DNA of 64,000 nt, taken from Bugula neritina. Its lineage: Eukaryota; Bryozoa; Gymnolaemata; Cheilostomatida; Bugulidae. Shown here in pieces: positions 1 through 16,100 of this stretch (position 1 is its first letter; every line of letters begins with the position of its first letter). The stretch spans positions 27,888,004-27,952,003 of the forward strand of contig OZ037765.1 in NCBI GenBank assembly GCA_964035545.1. The letters run 5' to 3'. The translations under genes were made by a program, and so were the position numbers. The notes under the pieces are model-generated. The model had not been told where the DNA came from. It saw nothing but the letters and a program-made list of their open reading frames with translations, and did not search any database.

Positions 1-4864
<4,864 letters not shown>

Positions 4865-7843
4865 GGTAGAAACAGAGTAAAGTAGTGTCTACTGCTAGCA
4901 ACCAGCTTTCTACTAACGCATGTGGCGAGCCTTAGCCTAAATGTTCAAAATGAATACTCTACAAACAGTAAAATTTATAATTTGACTAAAATAGTGTAAT
5001 GTAAAATATTTTCAACAATTTATATATATTTATAATAAGCTACAAAAATAAGACCAGGTAAAATTTATTAACTTGAGGTATAATTAAATTTAGTGAAAAG
5101 TGGAAGTTTAGTAAGATTCTACTTTTATTAGCCACACATTGAGCAACAGGTAAAGCATAATTAATTTATTTGCCCCTTTATTCCTTAAAATTTATTTACG
5201 GATAGCAACAAGTTTTGTTACTGATGCATTTTTATACAAACTACTGTAGCATAGATAACTGTGTCTACCAGTATTGAATGTTAGTCTACCTGTTTTACTG
5301 GGCAGTGACTTAGTTACTATAATGCAGCCCTATCACAAAAACCAACTAGGGTATACATGATGTTACCATTTAGAGGTGTTAGTATTAGAAGGGGTCATTT
5401 GTTTAGACTCTAGCATTTAACCCTTCTTGATATAAACTGATGGCATATAATATAGATGTTCCACTTGCTGGAAATTTAGCATATATAATGTTGGTTACTA
5501 ATACGTATTGAGAAGCCGAAAGTTAATAACTATAATAGGTTATCAAATCTAACAAAGGACAAAATACTTATACTTCAAGTCTAATGCTTATTAGTTATCA
5601 CTGTGCCTATGACTATAAGTATAACTATAAATCTAACTACTGCTATGACAATCAGAATCACTATGCAAATTCAGCATGATTATAACTATAAGTATAAGTG
5701 TTAATAATAGTATGAGTGTGCGGCTATGTCTATGTAAACTAAGGATAAATTTGACATAAAGTAAAAGTGCACAGTAATACTCTTGATCTTGATTGGGTCA
5801 AGTCCCAAGACCTCTCGGAAAGAGTAATTGTGGGACCCTCGGATCTATTTAGGCTAAGAAATACTAATAGTAATACTAATCCAATACTAATAACAGTTAT
5901 ACTTACACTTATAGTTATACTAATACTTATAGTTAAGACTAAAGTTATACTTAATCTCATACTCATAGTGATAGCTATACTTAGTCTTATTTACTTTTAG
6001 TGTGAGTGTTACACAGTTACTGTTACACTTACTGTGAGTGTGTCTGTTACAGTATCTAACTGTTACTATGACTCATACTATGAGTATGATACTGAGTATG
6101 AGTATTACTATTACTATAACTCAACTATAACTTATACTGTAAGTGTATAACTTAAACTATAACTCAATAGGCATAAGTATAACATTAACTACAAGTATTA
6201 GTAATAGTATAATTATACTGTATAAATATAATAACTATAAGTATAAGTACTGGTACAACACTGTAAGTGTAAGTGTAACCACTAACAGTAACTGTAAGTA
6301 AGTCAAAGTGTATACTCATAGTCATACCCATAGTCATACTGATACTCATACTGATAGTGATACTGTATACAGTATAGTAAAACTAAAACTAAAACGTTGT
6401 TGCTTTAGGTATCATTAAAAATTATAATTTTACTTTACTTATTTGCAGAGATTATGTAACTACTTTTAGGACAATAATAATAACAATTACGAGTAAATTG
6501 TGTAACTGTGATTGCAACCAGAAGATCAAAATGAAAATAAGAGTGAACTTTTTCAAATGGACCGCTACAATGGCAAGCTTACGAATACTACGGAATAATG
6601 GCATCAACTGGAATAATATTTATATACTTTGTATACCGTATTGAATGAAATGATTTCAAGTACATGGTTGCAGAGTTACCTACTTTATAGATAAGATAAC
6701 TCTCCAAAGACAACCTAGCGCACTAAAGAGACCGTTGGTCATGATGCTGCTGTCTAATTTTCTAAGCCAAATTTACACTTCATAAAATCTAAGTAATGGC
6801 AGGGGTTACCGTTATGCACAATTAAATCCCATTGATTTTACCCAGAGTCATATATACCTCAATTACACATAATACACCTTTCTTATCCTTAGATATGGTG
6901 ATTTCACCTAGAAGTAAAATACACAACTATGTATGACTTACCTGAATGGTCTTCTCAGAAGCAGAGCAATGTCACTCTACTCAGACTTAACAAGCATAAT
7001 TATGTATAAAGCTGTACCTACCTACCTATTGCAGTTATCCTTAATTCTAGGTTCACATATACACGCACAGTCATCTGCATCTATTATAATTATGACTCTA
7101 GCAATGACCAGTGTGAAATATTGCAAAGGTTTAATAGCTCTCATGTTTCGAATAGTTAAATATTATTTTACTATGCATAGTTCTTTGTAGCGCTGCAAAA
7201 TAATATTATAGTTAATTAGACTGTTTAAAAATTTATAGTGAGAGAAGCAAACTATAAAGTAGCTCAGTTTTTGTTGAATTATGAATTAAGACTCGGTGGT
7301 GGAAAGATTTTTCACATATTGGTTAAATGATGCGTTTATAAACCTGAAACTCTGAATAAAAGTATAAAACATTGTAGTAAAATATGTGTAGGGCTAAACA
7401 TAAGATCCCCCGTCATATATTAGCATAGAAAAACAATATAAATGAATTAAAAACTGTTTCCATTATCAGAACCCATTCAGAGAGACATCAGCTTGTCAGT
7501 TTATATCGAATAACCCTGTTGGTCTGATGATTATAAAATCAGGTAGCTTAGGTTTCATCAGGCCAGGTTATATGACTGGAATCATTGCCTGAATGGGGCA
7601 CTAATCTTACAGTTAGAGATCTAGCCAATACTAATTCCAATTCTTAGAACATAACATTTTGAATAAAAAATTATACTGTAGGTTATCAACACCATCAATT
7701 GAAAACTAATGACTAGATACTATAAACAATTCTCATAATCATTGAATGCAACAAGCAGCCTTAAAACTTATAATAAAAATTGTGTAACTAATGACTGCAA
7801 GTAAGTTGTACAAAAACAAGGCTATATATAGCTGAGTGTTGTG
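4865..7843. other. Intergenic spacer with a degenerate hexamer island
   Basis: This stretch separates the BAP1 start codon from the NR2C2AP stop codon. I see no exon with matching splice signals on either strand. The short open frames at 5739-6000 come from the hexamer repeat and encode only Ile/Leu/Val/Thr-rich runs. The frame at 6933-7190 has no recognisable domain. The BAP1 promoter presumably lies just above 4864, but no element stands out. Confidence 0.6.
5590..6400. repeat. Degenerate hexanucleotide repeat island
   Basis: The sequence runs with a period of about six bases, in words such as ATACTA, ATAGTA, GTTATA, CTTATA, TACTCA and TAGTCA. The phase slips occasionally. Words and their near reverse complements are mixed, so both strands look alike. 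No two adjacent units need be identical, unlike an ordinary microsatellite. Similar islands occur at 9590-9700, 10660-11060 and 45650-45960. Confidence 0.8.
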
Positions 7844-8790
7844 TCAGGAAGAAAACAGAAAGTCCATATTGTACACAATTATACGTCCATAAGTGTCTGT
7901 TGGCTGTTCAAACAATAACTTTATGGACTTTCCAGTTGCTGTAGAATCCAGTGTAAATATCTACAGCCGAACTAAAGAAAATAATTATTTGAGCTACCAG
8001 TTTCTTGAGCATAAGTTATTTGTGGCCTCCAAATGAGACAGAAATACAGTATACACGTATATAATTTACGGTAATTTACATAATACATGCGATAACTTTT
8101 AGAGTATTTTACAGTAAAAAAGGATACTTGTTGTTTATTATCATCAGCAGGATAAATCTTTTGTATTTCTTTAAAATGGTCTCCATCTAAATTGCAGAAA
8201 ACAGTACACTGTGAACAAGAAAATCCTCCTTGGAACTGAAGATGAATCTGAAACATTTCAGAATGTCCATTAAAAATTATTTTTATATTATTATACATAT
8301 ACTGAAGATTACAAGTTATAAAAACATTCATAGAATACAGATAAAAATGACAGGCACAGTAGCTATACTAACTTGTGAAAAAGAAACAATGCCCTCAAAT
8401 TTAACTATGACCCACTGCAGATCCCCGGCATCAGAGTTCCAGCATGTCTCTTCTGAGCCATCAAACAGATATTGCTTGCCATAAGTCTTTGAATCTTTAT
8501 TTAGAACCGAACTAACCCTAAAATTTAAAAACACATTTGTAATAGATTTGTTTCTAAATAAAATAGTACAGCCGACTTACCTGCAGGGGTTGATGTTGAA
8601 AAAAATATAGATTATAACTAATATATCAACATGACTTTCCAGTGATTATATGTTTTCAAATATTTCTTATTTCAATAATTGATTGATGAAAAATCACTAA
8701 CTTTGACACAAAAGATGGTGAAGGGTTAAGATTTTCTGAGCCATCTCTTTTACACACAGCTTGTTGACAGAGAGAATGAAATGTAGCCAT
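7844..8790 (-). CDS. NR2C2AP: Nuclear receptor 2C2-associated protein (TRA16-like)
   Basis: The human homologue binds the orphan receptor TR4 (NR2C2) and represses its transactivation; the fold is a discoidin-like (F5/8C-type) beta sandwich. Four exons: 8790-8702, 8517-8373, 8247-8128, 7960-7844, in phase, 156 residues against about 139 in human. Diagnostic stretches are VSSVLNKDSKTYGKQYLFDG, EETCWNSDAGDLQWV, IHLQFQGGFS, YPADDN and TDTYGRIIVYNM, in the family's order. The acceptor of exon 4 is the CTGTAG at 7961-7966; a TTTAG slightly upstream would place a stop in frame. The start was set at the ATG of MATFHSLC because the family begins with a short M..HSL segment. The reading frame stays open upstream to a good acceptor near 8849, so a longer N-terminus or a 5'UTR intron is possible. 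The segment between HSLC and VSSVL is longer than in vertebrates. Confidence 0.92.
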
Positions 8791-9589
8791 CAATATTACC
8801 AATGCTGCTAAAGCTTCAAGCAAATGTGGATACAAATTTGAGGATTTTCTGAAATAGAAATTAATAAGTTGAGAGAAGTGAACAGCAAATTTACAATGTC
8901 TAGTGTATGAAATGATACTGCTTGTTTAGAATAAGCAATTGTAGAACACATTCATATGGTAGCTAAATATACTCATTAAGCATTAAACAGATAATAAAAA
9001 ACAGTACAGTTGGACCTAACATACACCTTTGTTTTAACTTAACTTTTTGTATGCCAGTCATGATTGTTATAGAAATTTAAAGGAAAAACCATGGTTCAAG
9101 ACATTTTCTGATTTTATATAGATCTTTCCTTTTGATACTTATAGTATAGGAGGCTTTGGTGAGAGAAATGAAAACTACATGGCCACTTATTTTGCTTACA
9201 ACAAAGTTCCTAAATATTTCAAGAAAACACAGCCCATATTTGTGATCTCTTTTTAGCTTAAATTAGTAATCGCATTAAAAATTAGTAAAATGCATTTCTG
9301 CATGGTCATAAAAAAAGCTTCCTAAGTAGTAGTTAAGAAAAAGAAGCTGCCTACAAAAATGTGATGAAAAGCAGAGTTATCCTTGACACTTGACAGAGCT
9401 GACAGTTACAGATGAACTCACAATATTCTTGCTAATATGAATCAGCATATGACATTGACATTACCAACATTATGATTATTACTATGACTTTGGGTATAAA
9501 AATGAATAGAATAATTAATTCAAATAGGCAATAGCTATTACTATACCAACATATATGACATTACACTTGAAGTTAAATTGAGATTTAAT

Positions 9590-9700
9590 CTATTAATATT
9601 GCTATGAGTACGACTATGAGCATCATACTGATATTCAGTACGATAGTGACACTGACTGTGACTATCAGTATCACTATGACTGCATGAGTACGAAACTGAG
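9590..9700. repeat. Degenerate hexanucleotide repeat island
   Basis: Period-six words such as ACTATG, AGTACG, AGTATC, ACACTG and ATACTG run for about 100 bases. The style matches the island at 5590-6400, with slightly more G and C. No coding content. Confidence 0.7.
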
Positions 9701-10659
9701 CATGTCTAGGTGACTAGTCTATTACAATATTAATATTATTATTAGCAATTATTATTATAGTTATAAGTTAAATCAAAAATAATATTTTAGTCAAGAAGAT
9801 AGATTAAAAATTAATTATTACTATATCAATATGAATATGGATATATGAATCATAACAATAATATCATTCAATCACTATTACTATTAGTATTACTATTAGT
9901 ATTATATGGATATTCATTCATTTTCAATTTCATAACTATTTTTATTTCTAATAGTAATACTAATATAAATATTACGATTAGTAATTTCATCATTCAATTT
10001 CATTAATTGAATTTGATGCTATACTTAATCTCATAGTTATTGAAATTGATTGAAGATTATTAACTTTAATCATATTCATAGCAAAATTTTGAAAGTCAAG
10101 CTGAAGCCGACAACGGAGTGCATCGTACAACTAAAAGTTTTACTGTAACTGTAAGTGTAAAACTATAAGTAAAATATAACTGTTATATCATTTCAAGTGG
10201 AAAATTTATCGCCTATCAAAGCATCATCAGTATCATCAGAGGCTCATTGAATCCTTGACATAGTGATATGTTGCCTATTACTTTTACTGCAGGTTTTTAC
10301 TTGGGCATGGACGCATGGAGAATAAAGTTAAACTTTTATAAACAATCCGCATCCCTAAGATCATGATTAGGGCTATCCTCATTGGCTTATATCTGACCCC
10401 AGCGAGTCAGCTATTAATATAGCCCCGCCCATCAGCTATTTCTGATAGCGCCAAACTAATACTAATAAAGTAGTTAATGTTATAGTAATTAATATCATAA
10501 TCATTATCGTTTAGCTGTGTATAATTATTATCATATTATTAATAAATCTAGTATAAATATTAAAATATGTTTATCATTATTGTTGTTATTATAAGATTAT
10601 ATATAACAATAATAATAATTATATTTAATTTTATTCATTATTCATTATGATTATTGTTC

Positions 10660-11060
10660 ACTAATACTAATAGTAATAGTAATTGTTGATGCTTGTAACT
10701 CAAACTGCAACTGTAAGTGTAAGACCAAGAGTAAGTGTAGCTGTAAGACTAAGAATAAGCGTAACACTAACAGTCACTGTAAGTTCAAGTTGACGTTGTA
10801 TTTAGTTTTACTTTTAGTTTTAGTATTTAGTAATACTTATCCTAATACTAATAGTTATACTGATAGACGATAGTCATAGTGATGCTAATAGTAATACTAA
10901 TAGTTCTTGATTAGTGTAACTGTAAGTGTAAGTCAAAGTGAAAGTATTGCACTTAGTCTTAGTCTAAGTCTTACAGTAACTTAGTGTAACACTACTGACT
11001 AAGTGCTAACACTCTACTCAAAGTCAATTTCAAACTCAATGTAAATCACTAAATGCCATA
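10660..11060. repeat. Degenerate hexanucleotide repeat island
   Basis: Words such as AGTAAT, ACTAAT, TGTAAG, TGTAAC and CTTAGT repeat with a period near six, interrupted by slips. The block ends in ATCATAATGAT-type DNA around 11050-11150. No open frame of interest. Confidence 0.65.
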
Positions 11061-13142
11061 ATCATAATGATTGATACATTAATAATCGTAATCATAATGA
11101 GTGTCTTGATGAATAATATTAATCATACAGTAATATTGATAATGTAAACAATAGATCTATTTCTAAGACTACTAAAATTAATAATTTAATTTTCTGCCAG
11201 AAGGGGGCAATTTGCTATTTTTCCAGGGCATCATCATGATTATCATTATAAACAAGAAACATAATAATGTTATTACAAGTACTATTAGTGTTACTTATTA
11301 ACAGTTGGTAACATTAATTTTAGACTACTAAATCTGCTGCCCTATATTTATATTGAATTTTACTGATAATGCTATACTCATAGTCATAGTCATAGTATAA
11401 CTGTTATAAACAATTTAATAAGCTGCTTTATTTGTGATTTATCAAAAGTATATTGTAAGTGTGAATACTAAATCTGTATAATTGTGAATATAAATATTTG
11501 AGCTGGGCCAAAGTCATGGAAAGTCTGGTCATGTCAATGGCTAGGCATGTCAAGCCATGATATCCTATAATTCAGACAAAAGCGTTTTAAGGCAAATAAA
11601 GAATTGAAATAACTCTAGCTATTTAACGGATGCAAATAATGAAAATGTGTTAGTAGTTTGACACATTAGTCAGATTAAATAAAAATATCCAATTATATTT
11701 TTAGGAATAGCAGTTTTGAAATTGTTAATAATGGCGTATTGGTAGTTTTTACTGTCACTTTGATGATGCTAACCCTGCCAAACTGATGTTTAGATTGTTA
11801 CTGTGATTTTAATATTGGAAATTGCTCTATTCAATAAACTGAACTTTAGACTTACAGTCTGTCTACATTCCTGGGTATCAATAAGAAATGCTGGTGTTTT
11901 GGACAATATTTTCATTTAACTGATAACATTTAAATATGATACATTTTGTATATTCAGCAATTTGTGACAATTTTTTTCTTCTGCATATATTATATACTCA
12001 CTAGCAAAAAGTTATTCACAAGCTGCGTGGAAACGTAGTTTAACAAGTGCCTTAAAAAACTGTTGTTTTAAAAAAAATTGCAACTATAAAGAAGAGCAAA
12101 TGTAGTGACTGAGAAAGGCCATTGCGTGGAATGGGCTGCGCTCAACTGTGAGTTGATCTGATTTGACAATTTAACTTTGACCAATCAAAACTAACTGTAA
12201 CAATATTTGTTTTTAGCATAAATATTGTCAGGATTTCTGTTAGATGTCGGTCTAGTATTGCGTTGAATAAAGTTTACTCTTCTAAATTACTATTACTGGT
12301 TATTTATGAACCACTTCTTGTTGATTTATTGCTGAATAAGAGTTGAAGATTCCCAATAGTAATGAATAAGTTTTGTTCAAAATCTAGTAATGACTACCTC
12401 CTTCAGAGGGAGTTTCTACCTCTATCTTCGATGACATTGACTGGGATACTAATCAGCTATTCCTAGCCATGTCACTGTCACATCTAGAGCTTTGCTGCTA
12501 ATTGAACACTGAATAGTGAGGAGCATATAAAACAGTGTTGTATCAGTAAAATTCCACAGATTGGAATAAATTTCTGCAAAGTAATTCAGTTAATCTGACA
12601 CTAGTGGTAATTGACAAATACTGAAGTTTTCATTCGTGTGTCTTTAGTCACAGCTTTACAGGAGCAGATTTAGGCTTGTATCTCAAAATTTGTTCTTCAT
12701 CCCATTGAATAGCCTACTCAACTTTTTTGAGCAATGCATGGTCAAAATATACTTTCATATGAATGATTTCATATAAGCAAATTATATACATAGCTTACAC
12801 TGAAATAAGATCAAGTAAGAACTTGATCATGTAAGTAATCTATGATATTTAAGCATAATTTAAGTTTAAATTGAATTGCATGTAATTGTTAGTTTTTATA
12901 GTCAAGTGTATAAAGTAGTAGAAGGGCTGATTTTCATATATATTGTATTTGCCTACATTCAATTTTCAGAAAAAAATAGTCAAAATTTTTGTTAGCTAAA
13001 ATATTGTAAGCTTACTCTATGTTTCATGAATTCCAAAATTATGGTTTTATATTTGACAAAGCTAAACAATTTTTATATACAGTTTATTATGAAACTGTTA
13101 TGCTAATAAGGATAGCATTTGATAATTGTAATTGTTAGGTCA

Positions 13143-16100
13143 ATGGAGTCAGTACAAGTTGAAGATAAAACACTTGGTGCATATCCAAATGCTTCACATG
13201 CCTTTGCCACACATCAAACTTGTGAAAACCAAGAAGTTCTCCAGAAAAGTATTCAAAGCAGAAAAAGAGAAAATTGTTTTTCTGATCAATACGTTTTGGG
13301 TAACACTGAAGGATCTCACTTCACCTCACTTGACCATTGTTACTCCAAAATTTGGAACAGCCAGTCGGAGTACAGCTGTGCTCAAACCGCCAAGATTATT
13401 TCATGGCTTGATATTCATAAGCAAAAGTCTCCAATTAAACAATGGTAATGCACAATTCTATAGCGTTTTGTTTCATTTGAATATTTTTTTTGCAGTTAGT
13501 CTTTGTAATGTAAGATTTTGTTTAATTAATATTTTCAGTTTTTCAGGCCATATTTAAGCAATTTTTAAAATACAATTTCTAATTTTGTATATGCAATAGT
13601 TGTGGAGAAGAAGAAATGATTGATGTTGAGACACATATTCCAGTTAATGAACCCCAGTATGATTCCAGCAAAGCCTTGAATTTAATGACTGAATGTGAAC
13701 GAATGGTGAAAAAAGCAAGACCTCACACCAACTTTTCAACAGATGAGCCGATAAACAGGTATAAAGTTGCTTGCAACTTCTATCAAGTGGAGGAATTTCC
13801 TGTTATGGTCAGAAATCTAAGAAAGCATTTACAGCTGAGAGTACATTTCACTGTCATAATATCGGTTAAACAATGGCTCAGCCTGGACCAATGAAATTGC
13901 ATGGTGCTATTTTTAAGCAATCGAGTTTTTTTTTGTTTTTATGGATTTTAAAGAAAGACAAACGATAAAAGTTGAAATGGCAGTAGTTGTTTCAATGGCA
14001 ACAATTATATTACATTTCTTATAAATGGTAATGTACAATTACTCAATAACTTAAATGGTCTTTTAGAAATTTGTTCAAGTTGCCCACATCATATTTTTTA
14101 ATTTTTATTTTATGCTACTCTTTAAAAAATGTTTTTTTTATCACTTGTTCACTTGGTTATAAGATTATACTGGTAAGGGCTTGGTAAATAATTTTCTTGT
14201 TAAAAAGGAGATTTAAATTTAACAATTTTCTTAGCCTATATGATTCTAAGTTATGCTCCAATGTTGTTTAATTGATTTACTTTCAAGTCTGTCTGCTGTC
14301 AAGTAATGCTGTATCTGATTTCAAAACTCTGCTTTATTTGGATTTTTGGGTTTGAAGTTGAATCTCTATAGTGCCGTATCTGAATTGTACAGCTTGAAAC
14401 ATATTTATTGATCTTGGTATGTGATATAGCATTAACATCCTTATTACTTTTTATGATGTAAATACATGAACAAAAGATCTGGTTAACTTGGCAGCAAAAT
14501 AAAAATTCAATAAAATCTGCTGCTTAATGCATTTCTAAACTTAATAGTTTTAGCATTATTTAATTTTGACAGAGCTGGGTGGACTGTGGCACAAAACAAG
14601 CTATTCAACCGGGTGTATAAGACTTTAGTTGGTGCTCGACTGTCAAAGCTTGCAACAGCTGGTATGCCAAACGAGCCAACCCAGAGGAGAGTCTACGCTG
14701 ATAAATGTGCCAGGAGACTGCGCCAAGTGTTGTCTAATGCTTCCTGGGTAATAAATACAATGAACTTATAACACTATAGAATTCCCCAGTGCTAAAGTAT
14801 TTCACTTCTATTTTCTAATAGGTCAAATTTCTGTACAGGTGTTTCATTATATGAAAGTATAAATGCTGTAGCGATATTTTCACCACCAGTTTCACAGAGT
14901 AGATATGTAGAGAGGTGGTAAGCCGCTGAGTAGAAACATACTTAAAAGGGAATTCCGTATTTTCTCAAAAATTCTGATTATTGTCCACTTTCAAATATCT
15001 TATTATATCCAATGTTAAAGAAGAAATTGCCACTTACTTTTGCTGCAAAAGAAATGCTAACTTCAAATAGATCTGTTGGATTACAGACATTTATAGAAGT
15101 GATACTGTCACTTCAAATTATCTAAACAATAGATATATAGTAATGCAGAGAGTTCTGTGCTAAAAAGAAAATACCTTGTCAGCATTTACTACGCTGTTAG
15201 TGGATTACTGACCATATCATGCATTAGCTTTGTGCATGTTTTCTCTCTTTGTGCCTGCATACTGCTCAAAACTTGTTTAAATTATTGCCTCATGTGTTTA
15301 ATACTTTTATTGCAAAATTAGACCTGTATTTCCTAAATAAACTTTATAGACAACAGCTTGTCTTTAAAGTATTTCGTGAATTTGCATTGGTTTCAAGTGA
15401 ACAATATTTTCTTGTGTTTAGGATGAGACTCTGGTGACTTGGTTGCATACCGTATGTATGGGTAACTTACCCAGTGTTATGCTATCTGACTACCTGGAGG
15501 CATTGCAAACACTTAAAGCTAAGGTAACTTTAAACAATGAAAACAACCAGACTTGTTTTTGTGTTGGAAAAACTGGTATTAAAAGCATTTTAGTTTTTGT
15601 CAATTTTTTATGTCTCGTCTTTTAAAATTTTTACAGTTCGTTATTTTACAAGCGATGTAAAAGCATTTTTACAACCTACTCATATGTATTTGTTGTAAAG
15701 TTGCTTGTCAAAATTAACTTTTGAGTAATTTCATTAAAATTTACGACTGTTTAACCATTTAGTTAAATATTTGTTAAGATTCCAAGTCTCATTGATAAAA
15801 TGATAAAATCATCTGACTATTATGAGAAGACTACTGCAAGCTGCCTGGAAGCTGTAGATGCTTTGCTAAAAAGGCCTTGGGACCCACTTGTAGCTATTCC
15901 ATCTCGTGGAAAATTGGTTAGTCTACAGCTGGTTGTAATACTAATCGTGTTTTTAGTTACCCAGAGTTCATAGATGCTTATTTTATCAGCTTTTTTCTGT
16001 GGAAAATGTTTTTTTTAAATTCTATGTTGCCATCGCTAAATTATTTATTGCATGATGACATAGGGTGCAGCCGTGGTGTAGCGGTTAGAGTGCTGGCCTA

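Larger units (their letters stand above)
8849..13137. other. Intergenic spacer, AT-rich, with repeat islands
   Basis: This lies between the divergent genes NR2C2AP and KANSL3, so it must hold both promoters. No protein-coding exon is evident. Hexamer islands at 9590-9700 and 10660-11060 and AT-only simple DNA at 9720-10080 and 10480-10680 fill much of it. A short GC-richer patch with GCCCCGCCC sits near 10420. A 5' non-coding KANSL3 exon may lie in the right part, because an acceptor (TTGTTAG) sits directly before the first coding exon. Confidence 0.6.

Noticed and set aside
5739-6000. Overlapping open frames on both strands rich in Ile/Leu/Thr/Ser
   Set aside because: They result from the period-six repeat, which lacks stops in some frames; no splice context or domain.
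6933-7190. 85-codon plus-strand frame with hydrophobic stretches
   Set aside because: No homology that I can recognise, no flanking splice sites with partners, host-spacer base composition.
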